A stretch of 64,000 bases of DNA from Aquisalibacillus elongatus (GCF_003843875.1 NZ_RKRF01000008.1:310001-374000), one strand, 5' to 3'. Shown: positions 18,131 to 27,447, counted from the stretch's first letter. A program made the numbers and translations. Notes: a model not told the origin generated them from the letters alone.

Positions 18131-19291
18131 TTATACAGACCGATAAGTCTTAATGAACGCATGTGCGGCTTGAATATGGGAATGATGATTTATGATATAT
18201 TTTTTCCCTTGCTGAGATAATCGATCTTTAAAATTCGGATTATTGATTAGAGTCGATATTAAGCTTGTGAGTTCATTTATATCTTTCTCTTGAAAAAGTA
18301 ACCCATTTTCCTCATGACGGATTAATTCTTTTAATCCTCCAATTGCACTAGCAATAACAGGAGTACCAGAAGCCATTGCCTCTAAAGCAGCGATCGAGGT
18401 CGCCTCTTCAACGCCTTTAGTATGAATGCTAGGAATAATAACTAAATCACTCAGTTCAAATAAACCAATCATATCAAAATGAGGGACAGAACCTAAAAAT
18501 CTCACATACTGGTTTAGGTCATTCTGGTGAGTATATTCTTGTAGTTGTTCTAAACATTCGCCACTTCCAGCATAAACTAACATAAAATCTTGTCGATCTT
18601 GAATTAACTGTTTTATGGCATACAGAGGATAGATCACACCGTTTTTTTCAGTTAGCCGTCTCGGAATGAGAATAATATGTTTCTCTGAAGGGAGTTCATA
18701 TTTCATTCTAATAGATTGAATGTCAGACTTAGATAAATCAAATTTAGACGTATTAATGAAGTTAGGAATCACATTAGCTTCTCTGTTAACCTCGGTCTTA
18801 ATATATCCTTTTAACCTCTGGTCGACGCATATAATCTGATCAGCTGATTTATAAGCATAACGCTCGTACCGCTTGAATTTCCTAGCGTAAGTTGAATGCT
18901 CCTGAACAGCTCCTCGACTGATTGCCTCATAGGTGTAATAACCATGTATAGTCTGAACAACGCGTATCCCGTGTCCTCGAGCAGCTAAAGTTGCAAAAAT
19001 ATCTTGTGTATTAATAACATCATAACCGTTTCCTATTTGTCTTAATCTATTTCGAATAAATAACTGACGTCGATCGTCACTATATAATTGCCCTTTCCCA
19101 GGGGAGAGTTTATTTAATACATAACCTGGCCCACGAATCGCCAAAAAGTTTCTAGTGTTAGAAATCTCAGAGCCTGAGAGTACATCAACATGATGTCCCA
19201 ACTCTTCTAACCCTTGTTTCAAGGTTGTTATATGAGTGGACAAGCCACCTTCGTGAGGGTAATTGAAGATGGTCGTTAACAAAATCCGCAT
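18131..19291 (-). CDS. Glycosyltransferase, GT4 family
   Basis: This 386-residue GT-B enzyme has the N-terminal acceptor-domain start TIFNYPHEGGLSTHITTL and a hinge near 180 (NVIPNFINTSKFDLS). The donor-domain motifs are LIPRRLTEKNGVIYPL, GSGECLEQL and EEATSIAALEAMASGTPVIASAIGGLKELI. It probably adds a sugar to a lipid-linked glycan on the inner face of the membrane. Its ATG follows the stop of the flippase gene by two bases, with AAAGGAA upstream, so the two are co-translated. The sulfotransferase follows downstream. The sugar specificity is unknown. Confidence 0.87.
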   Translation of the reverse strand: MRILLTTIFNYPHEGGLSTHITTLKQGLEELGHHVDVLSGSEISNTRNFLAIRGPGYVLNKLSPGKGQLYSDDRRQLFIRNRLRQIGNGYDVINTQDIFATLAARGHGIRVVQTIHGYYTYEAISRGAVQEHSTYARKFKRYERYAYKSADQIICVDQRLKGYIKTEVNREANVIPNFINTSKFDLSKSDIQSIRMKYELPSEKHIILIPRRLTEKNGVIYPLYAIKQLIQDRQDFMLVYAGSGECLEQLQEYTHQNDLNQYVRFLGSVPHFDMIGLFELSDLVIIPSIHTKGVEEATSIAALEAMASGTPVIASAIGGLKELIRHEENGLLFQEKDINELTSLISTLINNPNFKDRLSQQGKKYIINHHSHIQAAHAFIKTYRSV

Positions 19292-19293
19292 GA

Positions 19294-20769
19294 CTACGTT
19301 CCTTTCATATCTTCAAGCATTCGAGTAACTTCTTTTTGTAACAATAAAAAGTAGAACCCAAATGTTATTAGAGTTGTAATCAAAAATGAAATATACTGCC
19401 AATCATTGATTAAAGGCCTGAGCAACTGTATGACCAAACCAATCAAAGTAATTGAAAACACAGCTTTAGCTATTATTGACAGATTAAGGATGAAATAATC
19501 TTTTCGAATAAAATAATAATAGTAAATCGTTTGAACGAACATAGAAAACGATGTCGCAACTGCAATGCCATTAATGCCAATGTACTGAGCCAAAATAACA
19601 CTTAATAAGATGTTGATTGTAACCCCAATCAAACTGCCGTACATAACGTTACGATAACGTTCATGTGCATAAAAATGATGAACAAAATATTCGCGAGTCG
19701 CAAAAAATAGCAACCCAACAGTGTAAAACAATAAAGCGCCTGATGTTCTAACGGTCGCTTCCACTGAGAAGGCCCCGCGCTCATAAACGATCTTAATAAT
19801 CGAATCAGACTCTAGTAACATAACCAACATGATCGGCAAGGCAATGAGTAAAATAACATTAAATCCATTTGCGATAAGTTCTCGGTAATAGTTTAAGTTA
19901 TTTAATTTTAAAGCACGTGTCATTTTAGGATAGAAAATCGTTGTAATGGGCATCAGCAAAATGCTCAACGGTATCCACAACAAACGATAGCTATAATTAA
20001 GTGCTGCAATTCCGCCTTCATCTAAAAAGGAAGCCACCACGCGGTCTACTAGTAGATTTAATTGTAAAGCTAAAGCCGCGATGATGATCGGAAAAATGGG
20101 CTTTAGTTTCTTAAGTTGACTTTTAAAATGTACGTTTTTAAAACTTGGCCATAATAATGATTTTTCTTTAACTATTGAAAATTGGTATAAGAATTGACCG
20201 ATGCTACCAACCAAAATGCCTAATGCAACACTGTAAATATGAAAAGTTGAATAAAACATTACGATGATCAAGATGGTTACAACATTATTAACCACCGGCC
20301 CAACAGCAGGTGGTGTGAAGTGATCATTTGCGTGAAAGATCACCTGTGTTAAGGAATTGAGCGTCATGAAAATTAACACTGGGATGATAATGACCGAAAG
20401 CCAACTAGTGACTAAACTCTCTTGAGAATTAAAGCCTGGCGCAATGACCATGACAATGGGTTGAATCAACAATAGAATGGCGGTCAATAGACCAAAAGAA
20501 ATCGTTATAAATAGAAAACTATATTGTTGAAACACCCGTCTTCCAGATGATGCAATATAAGCTGGTAACAACTGTCCCTGAATAGCTGTTCCAATAACCG
20601 TAAATGCAATAGTCGGTATAATCAGCGCGACATAGATCATGTCAGCCATTAAACTCGCGCCGAATAACGATGCAATAATCGCCTCTCTGACGAAACCTAA
20701 CAGTTTACTAATCAATGTTAATATTGCAATCCAGCTAAATGCTTGGAAAAATGTCTGTCGCTTAGCCAT
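19294..20769 (-). CDS. MurJ/MviN-family lipid-linked glycan flippase
   Basis: This 491-residue membrane protein has about 13-14 hydrophobic segments. The N-terminal pattern AILTLISKLLGFVREAIIASLFGASLMAD is that of MurJ (MviN), along with PIVMVIAPGF and YERGAFS. MurJ proteins flip lipid II, but MurJ-like copies inside glycan clusters are thought to flip other undecaprenyl-linked oligosaccharides. Its place between a polymerase and a glycosyltransferase favours the second role here. I start at ATG 20769 (GGAAGA upstream), one base beyond the polymerase stop; the longer frame from 20826 would overlap that gene. Confidence 0.85.
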   Translation of the reverse strand: MAKRQTFFQAFSWIAILTLISKLLGFVREAIIASLFGASLMADMIYVALIIPTIAFTVIGTAIQGQLLPAYIASSGRRVFQQYSFLFITISFGLLTAILLLIQPIVMVIAPGFNSQESLVTSWLSVIIIPVLIFMTLNSLTQVIFHANDHFTPPAVGPVVNNVVTILIIVMFYSTFHIYSVALGILVGSIGQFLYQFSIVKEKSLLWPSFKNVHFKSQLKKLKPIFPIIIAALALQLNLLVDRVVASFLDEGGIAALNYSYRLLWIPLSILLMPITTIFYPKMTRALKLNNLNYYRELIANGFNVILLIALPIMLVMLLESDSIIKIVYERGAFSVEATVRTSGALLFYTVGLLFFATREYFVHHFYAHERYRNVMYGSLIGVTINILLSVILAQYIGINGIAVATSFSMFVQTIYYYYFIRKDYFILNLSIIAKAVFSITLIGLVIQLLRPLINDWQYISFLITTLITFGFYFLLLQKEVTRMLEDMKGT

Positions 20770-20771
20770 AT

Positions 20772-22190
20772 TTAATCTTCCTGCCTTGAAGGGTTGATCA
20801 ACCAGCCTAATAGTGTATAGAACCAAAGCATAAAAGTTTTATCCTCTAGGGTGTTATAGTATAGACATGAAATCATTAGAACGATTAAAAATAGACCGAA
20901 AAGTCGCCGTTCCTCTTGATAAAAGTCTTTCCATGCCACCACACATAGTCTGACAAGAAAAATAATTAACAACAAAGCTCCCACAATTCCTGTCGAAACT
21001 AAAATATGTATATACTGATTATCAGAATATATATCTTCATCAATATCATATTGGTCATAAATGGGCGATGGGAAACGTTGAGTGGCTGAATCTCCAAAAG
21101 TTGCGAAACCCGTCCCAATCACTGGATGGTCTTGAAATACTTCAATTCCTTTATCCACAATGTATAGACGCCCCCAATTTTTGCTTGATTCAATAGTCGA
21201 ATCCGAAAACATCATCTCAAGCCGTTCGAATAAACTATATGATTCACTCTTTTTTCGTTTTTTGTTTTTTTTCTGCTCTGTTGTCGCATCATTCTGTATG
21301 TATTCGGCGCCATATTCAACGGGGTAAGTGACAAATAAGAAGCTAAGGACTCCAATCAGTCCAATCTTAATGATCAGTTTCCAACTCCTCGTCATTATGA
21401 TATATACCATCAAGGCAATTAGAAAAGCTAATATAGCTCCTCGAGAAACCGTTAATAATACGGTAGATAAAATCGTGAATTGAACTAATCTAAGAAAAAA
21501 CTGATTCACAGATAGCCTAATAACAGGCAAGAAAGATAATGCAAATACCGTAAGCAAATACATAGCTAAAACATTAGGGTTGGCAAGAGCACCATATACA
21601 CGTGATGCGTTTTGCGATGATAAATCCCAGCTTGCCCAAGCAGCTGGGAAAACGACGTCTTTTCCAAAAAGCTTCTCGAATAATCCATATAAGCTTATGA
21701 TAAAAGCTACAATCAGACTAATATTGAGTATGTTAACGAGGTCACGTTTGAGCCATATGCTAGATGTAAATACTAGAACTAGTAATGTCATTATCACTAA
21801 AGCTCTGACTTCCATTAAAATCGGAATGATCGCTTGATTAGACACCAACAGTGCGCTGACACTTCCAACTAGTACAAATAAGAAAAAATACATAAAAAAT
21901 GAAAGCTTTTTAAATAAGCTTTTTATAGCATGACGTTCAACATAGAGAATGACAAGCACTGATGAAATAATAACCACATCACCTAAGAACGTTAAACCTG
22001 AGTTAAGTTCAATTAATAAAGGCCTTAGGGGATAGTAAATAAATAACAACGCTATATTCGTTTTTAAATAAGCGTAACTTAACAGCACCATGCCCATAAT
22101 GATCAAGTAACCAAGCCATGTTTGTGGTAAAATGACAATAGCAAATAATGAAATTAAATATAATAACAATAATTTATAAGAAAAAAGCAT
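20772..22190 (-). CDS. O-antigen polymerase/ligase-like membrane protein (Wzy/WaaL/TuaE type)
   Basis: This 472-residue polytopic membrane protein has a Wzy_C-type region with ASRVYGALANPNVLAMYL, LTVSRGAILAFLI, and GIEVFQDHPVIGTGFATFG in the large outer loop. A basic stretch EQKKNKKRKKSES interrupts the loop at about residue 295-310. It would polymerise repeat units or ligate the glycan outside the membrane. ATG 22190 has TTTGGAGTG upstream; the in-frame extension to 22241 would run into the divergent tagA gene. It is the first gene of the minus-strand sulfotransferase operon. Confidence 0.83.
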   Translation of the reverse strand: MLFSYKLLLLYLISLFAIVILPQTWLGYLIIMGMVLLSYAYLKTNIALLFIYYPLRPLLIELNSGLTFLGDVVIISSVLVILYVERHAIKSLFKKLSFFMYFFLFVLVGSVSALLVSNQAIIPILMEVRALVIMTLLVLVFTSSIWLKRDLVNILNISLIVAFIISLYGLFEKLFGKDVVFPAAWASWDLSSQNASRVYGALANPNVLAMYLLTVFALSFLPVIRLSVNQFFLRLVQFTILSTVLLTVSRGAILAFLIALMVYIIMTRSWKLIIKIGLIGVLSFLFVTYPVEYGAEYIQNDATTEQKKNKKRKKSESYSLFERLEMMFSDSTIESSKNWGRLYIVDKGIEVFQDHPVIGTGFATFGDSATQRFPSPIYDQYDIDEDIYSDNQYIHILVSTGIVGALLLIIFLVRLCVVAWKDFYQEERRLFGLFLIVLMISCLYYNTLEDKTFMLWFYTLLGWLINPSRQED

Positions 22191-22229
22191 ATTAGACACT
22201 CCAAAATGTTGAAAGGGTTTCGAATACAT

Positions 22230-22943
22230 ATGAATAAGCAAGTTGAAATACTAAATGTTCCATTTATACATACAACACATAAGGAATTTCTAAATGAAAT
22301 AACCTCTCCACACAACCATCCAATACACGTTGTCACAGCGAACCCCGAAATCGTTATGTATGCAAAAGAACATCCGGAATATATGAGAACCATTAAACAA
22401 TCAGATTATATTATTGCAGATGGAATTGGTATTATTATTGCCTCAAAAATGATAAACAAACCTTTACCAGAGAGAATTCCAGGGTTTGAATTAATGGATG
22501 ATTTATTAAACTACTCAAATGAACATAAGAAGAGAATTTATTTACTCGGAGCGAAAGAGCATGTCGTTCGTAATGCGCAGCAACAAATTAAAGAAAAATA
22601 TCCAAACTTAACAATCGCTGGGTATCATCATGGTTATATCGACACCGATAATTTGGAAGTGGTCGAAGAGATTAGACAATCAGAAGCGGATTTTATTTTC
22701 GTAGCTTTAGGATATCCAAAGCAAGAAGAATGGATTACTAGGCACAAGGCAAAGCTAAATAAAGGAGTACTCATGGGAGTTGGAGGAAGTTTTGATATTT
22801 GGGCAGGAGAAGCAAAGAGAGCGCCAAAGATTTGGTTAAAGTTAAACCTCGAATGGTTATACCGGCTATTAACCAACCCAACACGACTGAAAAGAATGTT
22901 AAAGCTGCCTCAATTTCTTATACATGTACTTAGGGGAAAATAA
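22230..22943 (+). CDS. tagA: N-acetylglucosaminyldiphosphoundecaprenol N-acetyl-mannosaminyltransferase, WecG/TagA family
   Basis: The 237-residue enzyme adds ManNAc to GlcNAc-PP-undecaprenol, the committed step in wall teichoic acid synthesis. The family motif series is NPEIVMYAKEHPEY, IIADGIGIIIASK, ERIPGFELMDDLL and GYPKQEEWI, followed by MGVGGSFDIWAGEAKRAPKIW. Length and motifs match TagA/TarA. An ATG at 22206 is in frame but has no site; ATG 22230 lies behind GAAAGGG and gives the usual N-terminus. The polymerase gene on the other strand begins only 40 bases away, so the two divergent promoters must overlap coding sequence or each other. tagO is two genes downstream. Confidence 0.9.
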   Translation: MNKQVEILNVPFIHTTHKEFLNEITSPHNHPIHVVTANPEIVMYAKEHPEYMRTIKQSDYIIADGIGIIIASKMINKPLPERIPGFELMDDLLNYSNEHKKRIYLLGAKEHVVRNAQQQIKEKYPNLTIAGYHHGYIDTDNLEVVEEIRQSEADFIFVALGYPKQEEWITRHKAKLNKGVLMGVGGSFDIWAGEAKRAPKIWLKLNLEWLYRLLTNPTRLKRMLKLPQFLIHVLRGK

Positions 22944-22964
22944 AGTTGCAAAGGAAGACCCTAT

Positions 22965-24098
22965 TTGCGTGTATTACATTTAAATACTGGGAATGAAAAT
23001 GGCGGTGGCATGCACCACATTTTATCCCTATTATCTCAATTTAATGACGGAGAGGTCATATTAGGTCTCTTTGAGCACGGCGAAATGATGGAGCAAGCGT
23101 TACAAAAAGGTATCCCTGTTGTCTTATTCGAACAACAGAACCAAAAAGACTTAACCATTATATTCGAAGTTATTCGTTATCTAAAAGAGTTTGAGATAGA
23201 CTTTGTCCACACTCACGGACCAAGAGCAACTTTTTTAGCAGCTCTTATGAAAACATTTATTAAACAGCCTATACTAACAACGATTCATAGTAACCCGAAC
23301 GATGATTTTAGCGGTCAAGGCATTAAAGGAAAAATGTTTTATAAGTTATATAAATGGGCATTTAAATCAGTAGATCATTTTTTGGTCGTCTCAGATGAGT
23401 TTTCAACGGTTATGAAAAATGATTTTCAAATCGAAGAACATCAGATTTCTACTATTTGGAACGGTATAGTATTTGAACCGGATCAAATCAACCGATTAAA
23501 CAGAGAAGATTTAGGCTTCTCAAACCATGATCTACTCATAGTCATGATTGCTCGTTTAGAACCTGTTAAAAGGCACGATTTAGCAATAGAAGCGTTTGAG
23601 CACTTATCACAACATCAACCTAATGCACAACTGCTATTAATTGGAGAAGGAACGCAGAAAGATTATATTAATCATTTGATTAAACAAAAAGGATTGCAAA
23701 ACAAAATCCACTTATTAGGGTATCGAGAGGACGCTCAAAATGTATTAGAATTAGCAGATGTGTGCTTATTAACGTCTAAAAGCGAAAGTTTTCCAATTGT
23801 ACTGCTTGAAGCGGCAAGAGCGAAAGTACCGATTGTAACGACAAATGTAGGCGACGTTAAACAACTGATCCCTAATGAGGATTACGGTACTGTCGTGAAC
23901 CGAGTAACACCAGAAACCTTATCACAAGCTATTTATAACACAATCCAAAAAGAAACATCACAACAAACAGAGCGGCTATATCAACATGCGAAAAATCACT
24001 ATTCACTGCAACATTTTTACACTCGTGTTCGTCAAATATATGAGAACTTAAATAATGAGCAAATACAATGTAAAGAATTTGTAAAGAAATATCAGTAA
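22965..24098 (+). CDS. Glycosyltransferase, GT4 family
   Basis: This 377-residue GT-B enzyme starts HLNTGNENGGGMHHILSLL. Its donor-domain motifs are IARLEPVKRHDLAIEAF, GYREDAQNVLELADVCLL and KSESFPIVLLEAARAKVPIVTTNVGDV. It resembles TuaC-like and related EPS glycosyltransferases. It starts at TTG 22965 with GGAAG ten bases upstream, 21 bases after tagA and just before tagO, so it is probably co-transcribed with teichoic acid linkage-unit genes. The acceptor is unknown. Confidence 0.85.
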   Translation: MRVLHLNTGNENGGGMHHILSLLSQFNDGEVILGLFEHGEMMEQALQKGIPVVLFEQQNQKDLTIIFEVIRYLKEFEIDFVHTHGPRATFLAALMKTFIKQPILTTIHSNPNDDFSGQGIKGKMFYKLYKWAFKSVDHFLVVSDEFSTVMKNDFQIEEHQISTIWNGIVFEPDQINRLNREDLGFSNHDLLIVMIARLEPVKRHDLAIEAFEHLSQHQPNAQLLLIGEGTQKDYINHLIKQKGLQNKIHLLGYREDAQNVLELADVCLLTSKSESFPIVLLEAARAKVPIVTTNVGDVKQLIPNEDYGTVVNRVTPETLSQAIYNTIQKETSQQTERLYQHAKNHYSLQHFYTRVRQIYENLNNEQIQCKEFVKKYQ

Positions 24099-24150
24099 AT
24101 ATATGTTAAAATACTCGTTAGTTAATTTTATCTTGAGAAAGGTGACAACT

Positions 24151-25212
24151 ATGTCTTACACAAGTATCATTATAGGCTTTGTATTAACATTCTTATTAAC
24201 ACTCATTACAACGCCATTAATTATATATATTGCTAAAAAATTAGGATATGTTGATCGACCTAATGATCGGAAAAAGCATAATGGTGATATTCCGTTATTA
24301 GGTGGTTTGGCTATTATTATCCCTATTATAGGTGGATTACTTTACTTCCAACCTGAACATTATAGTCTACTGGCTATAAGTATTGGTGCTGTCTTAATAA
24401 TCGCATCAGGGATTGCAGACGATATTCTAAATTTAAAACCAGTCACGAAGTTATTAGTTCAAGTCACAGCCGCTGTGGTTGTGTTATCATCTGGCATTAT
24501 GATCGAAAAAGTCACGGTACCATTTTTAGGTAGTGTAGATATCGGGCTCTTTGGATATGTTCTCACGGTTCTTTGGATTGTTGGAATCACGAATGCCATG
24601 AACTTAATTGATGGCCTAGACGGTTTAGCGACAGGTACTGCTGGTATTGCGTTTGTAAGTGTTTTCGTGATGGCGGTAGGAGATGGGGCCATTCTAGTTG
24701 TAACGCTAAGTACGGTGTTTATTGCAGCTCTATCGGCGTTTTTAATATTCAATTTCTACCCGGCGAAAATCTTTTTAGGTGATACAGGGTCATTATTTAT
24801 TGGTTATTCATTAGCGGTCATTTCAATGCTGGGCTTATTCAAAAATGTTACGGTGTTTACATTTATCGTACCAATCGTACTCTTGACGATCCCAATTTTT
24901 GATACACTTTTTGCGATTGTCAGAAGGGCCATGAATAAACAACACATTATGACAGCAGACAGAATGCACATTCATTATGTCCTATTAGAAATGGGTCTAG
25001 GACACAGAAAAACAGTATTACTCATTTATCTATTTAGTGCCTTCTTTGGTCTTACGGCGATTGTGTTTACAAATGCAACAACCATTTTATCTTTATTTAT
25101 TATGATGGGTGTATTAATCGTCTTGCATATATTAGCGGAATTAACAGGGGTTGTTTACAACGGAAAACAACCGGTCGTGAACAGTATTAAGCGACTCTTT
25201 CAATATAAGTAA
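24151..25212 (+). CDS. tagO: Undecaprenyl-phosphate GlcNAc-1-phosphate transferase
   Basis: This 353-residue integral membrane enzyme (about 11 helices) starts wall teichoic acid, and possibly other glycans, by forming GlcNAc-PP-undecaprenol. MraY/WecA family motifs are present: RKKHNGDIPLLGGLAI, the Asp pair IADDILN, NLIDGLDGLATG, FNFYPAKIFLGDTGSLFIGY and the C-terminal HIHYVLLEMGLGHRKTVL. ATG 24151 follows AAAGGTGA; an upstream in-frame ATG at 24103 is less supported. It lies between a GT4 gene and the GgaB-like gene. Confidence 0.94.
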   Translation: MSYTSIIIGFVLTFLLTLITTPLIIYIAKKLGYVDRPNDRKKHNGDIPLLGGLAIIIPIIGGLLYFQPEHYSLLAISIGAVLIIASGIADDILNLKPVTKLLVQVTAAVVVLSSGIMIEKVTVPFLGSVDIGLFGYVLTVLWIVGITNAMNLIDGLDGLATGTAGIAFVSVFVMAVGDGAILVVTLSTVFIAALSAFLIFNFYPAKIFLGDTGSLFIGYSLAVISMLGLFKNVTVFTFIVPIVLLTIPIFDTLFAIVRRAMNKQHIMTADRMHIHYVLLEMGLGHRKTVLLIYLFSAFFGLTAIVFTNATTILSLFIMMGVLIVLHILAELTGVVYNGKQPVVNSIKRLFQYK

Positions 25213-25229
25213 TTAAGGTGTGAAGCTTC

Positions 25230-27362
25230 ATGAAAGTCTCAGTAATTGTACCAGTATTTAATACAGAAGATTATGTTGTAGATTGTTTAAAGTCTATTCA
25301 AGGACAAACGTATGACAACTTAGAAATCATTGTCGTCAATGACGGCTCTACAGATAAAAGTATGACGTTAGTTAATCAATTATCTGAAGAAGATTCAAGA
25401 ATAAAAACGATTGATCTCCTAGAACAAAAAGGAGTAGGCTTCGCTAGAAACAAGGGAATTGATGTTGCAACGGGTGATTATATATATTTTGTTGATAGTG
25501 ATGATATCTTACATCACGATGCGATTAAGCTCTTAGTTGATTATATTGGCGAAGATCGAATCATGTCTGGAAGTATTTCAACGATTCGTTCATTGGGTGA
25601 AATGGAAGGCTTTGAACAGAATGAAGAGACAATCCTAAAGGTTAGAAAAACATCAAAAGTGTACACGAGTCGAACGGTACAAAAATTCTTATATTCTCGT
25701 ACCTTCGTTCAAAACAACAACATTCGATTCCTTGAAGATACTAAAATGTATTCCGATTACGCCTTTGTTTACAAAGTCATTTCACTTGAACCATATACAC
25801 ACTATACACGAGATAGCCGATACTTCAGGCGAAAAAGGTTAGATTTAATTCAAAATCCAAACATTGAAGAAGCAAGCGATTATGAAAAAACCTTAAATTA
25901 CTTGAATATGTATCAGTCGGTCGAATCAGATTATCGTCAAAATGATGACATGAAATATCTGGTCGATATGGACTTGATGAACTTCTATCGGAAAACATTC
26001 TTAAATTACATGCGCGACCGAGAAGATTTCGATCAGGTCTTTAAGCATTTATCAGATGCTTTTAATAAACTATCCAAACGTGTCTTTAAAAAACAAAATC
26101 CATTTGTTAAAAGAGAAATCAAAGCCATTCAAAACCAAAACCAGGAAAAATTTATTAATCTTGTTCGATTACACCATTTCTTAAGCGACGTAAAACGCAG
26201 TACAACAAGTCGAACGAACTTTAGAAAAATGATCTATAATCGAGTCTTCAGAAAAATGACTGTAAAAAAGGATCACGTTGTATTTGAAAGCTTTATGGGG
26301 AAGGGATATTCCTGTAACCCTAAAGCCATTTATGAATATATGCTCGAACACCGACCGAATTATCAATTTATCTGGATTAATAACGGAAAGAAACTAGATA
26401 TTCCCGGTAATCCTAAGCAAGTTAAACGGTATTCATTAGGTTATTATTATTATATGGCAAGAGCGAAGTATTGGGTGTTTAACACGAGGTTACCGAAACA
26501 TGTGAAGAAGCGTGATGAAACAGTCTATCTTCAAACATGGCACGGAACCCCACTCAAGCGATTAGGTATTGATATTGAAGAAGTACAAATGCCAGGAACA
26601 GACACGGGCCGCTATAAGAAGAACTTCACGTACGAAAGTAGCAGGTGGGATTATTTAATATCACCAAACCAATACTCATCAGAGATTTTCAAGCGCGCAT
26701 TTGATTTTGATAATCATATGTTAGAATACGGTTATCCGAGAAATGATGCCTTATACCAAGCTGATCAATCCTATATCGATCAACTCAAAAAGAAAGCTGG
26801 CATTCCTGTAGATAAAAAGGTTATTCTATACGCTCCAACTTGGCGGGATAATCAATTTATCGAAAAAGGAAAGTATTCATTTGAACTACCACTAGATTTA
26901 GAAAAAATGAGAGAAAAACTTTCCGATGAATATGTACTAGTATTAAGACTTCACTATTTAGTAGCAAGTCAACTCGACTTAACAGGTTATGAAGACTTTG
27001 CATATGACCTATCAACATTTGATGATATAGCAGAACTATATTTAATTTCGGATATCCTAGTTACGGACTATTCCTCGGTATTCTTTGATTACGCTAATCT
27101 AAATCGACCAATCTTATTCTACACGTATGATTTAGATGATTATAAAGGAAAAATCCGAGGCTTATACTTTGATATCGAAACAGAAGTGCCAAGTCCACTT
27201 CTCATGAACTCAGACGAAGTCATAGACGCCATTCAAAATATCGATCAAATTGTAGATAAATATCAAGACACTTACAAACAATTTCATGAGCGCTTTTGCA
27301 GTTGGGAAAATGGCAAAGCGGCTGAAAATGTTGTTAAGACGGTGTTTGGAGAAGGGGCTTAG
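25230..27362 (+). CDS. Two-domain enzyme: GT2 glycosyltransferase plus CDP-glycerol glycerophosphotransferase (GgaB-like)
   Basis: The protein has 710 residues. Residues 1-300 form a GT2 domain (SVIVPVFNTEDYVVDCLKSI, VNDGSTDKS, and the DxD-like FVDSDD). Residues about 350-710 form a glycerophosphotransferase domain (VFESFMGKGYSCNPKAIYEYM, TWHGTPLKRLG, YAPTWRDN, LRLHYL, VTDYSSVFFDYANLNRPILF). This order matches the minor teichoic acid enzyme GgaB of Bacillus subtilis, which makes a sugar-phosphate polymer. The second half is closely related to the 4234 gene. The ATG has an AAGGTG site, and a terminator overlaps the stop. It could build a teichoic acid with sugar in the main chain; the sugar is unknown. 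Confidence 0.87.
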   Translation: MKVSVIVPVFNTEDYVVDCLKSIQGQTYDNLEIIVVNDGSTDKSMTLVNQLSEEDSRIKTIDLLEQKGVGFARNKGIDVATGDYIYFVDSDDILHHDAIKLLVDYIGEDRIMSGSISTIRSLGEMEGFEQNEETILKVRKTSKVYTSRTVQKFLYSRTFVQNNNIRFLEDTKMYSDYAFVYKVISLEPYTHYTRDSRYFRRKRLDLIQNPNIEEASDYEKTLNYLNMYQSVESDYRQNDDMKYLVDMDLMNFYRKTFLNYMRDREDFDQVFKHLSDAFNKLSKRVFKKQNPFVKREIKAIQNQNQEKFINLVRLHHFLSDVKRSTTSRTNFRKMIYNRVFRKMTVKKDHVVFESFMGKGYSCNPKAIYEYMLEHRPNYQFIWINNGKKLDIPGNPKQVKRYSLGYYYYMARAKYWVFNTRLPKHVKKRDETVYLQTWHGTPLKRLGIDIEEVQMPGTDTGRYKKNFTYESSRWDYLISPNQYSSEIFKRAFDFDNHMLEYGYPRNDALYQADQSYIDQLKKKAGIPVDKKVILYAPTWRDNQFIEKGKYSFELPLDLEKMREKLSDEYVLVLRLHYLVASQLDLTGYEDFAYDLSTFDDIAELYLISDILVTDYSSVFFDYANLNRPILFYTYDLDDYKGKIRGLYFDIETEVPSPLLMNSDEVIDAIQNIDQIVDKYQDTYKQFHERFCSWENGKAAENVVKTVFGEGA

Positions 27363-27386
27363 TGTTTTATCACAAGCCCCTTTTCA
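27352..27386 (+). terminator. Rho-independent terminator after the GgaB-like gene
   Basis: The arms AAGGGGCTT (27352-27360) and AAGCCCCTT (27374-27382) are followed by a short T run. The stop codon lies at the edge of the stem. Confidence 0.8.
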
Positions 27387-27447
27387 TATAAAGGCAGTAA
27401 ATTACATAAAAAAGTTTAATGCACCTATAACAAAATTGTAATATTTT

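Noticed and set aside
22154-22393. 79-codon minus-strand ORF across the start of tagA
   Set aside because: It overlaps both the tagA start and the polymerase start, shows no recognisable motif and is explained as a shadow frame.
24103-24150. Upstream start for tagO adding 16 residues
   Set aside because: The sequence lacks a ribosome site at that position, while ATG 24151 has AAAGGTGA and gives a normal first helix.
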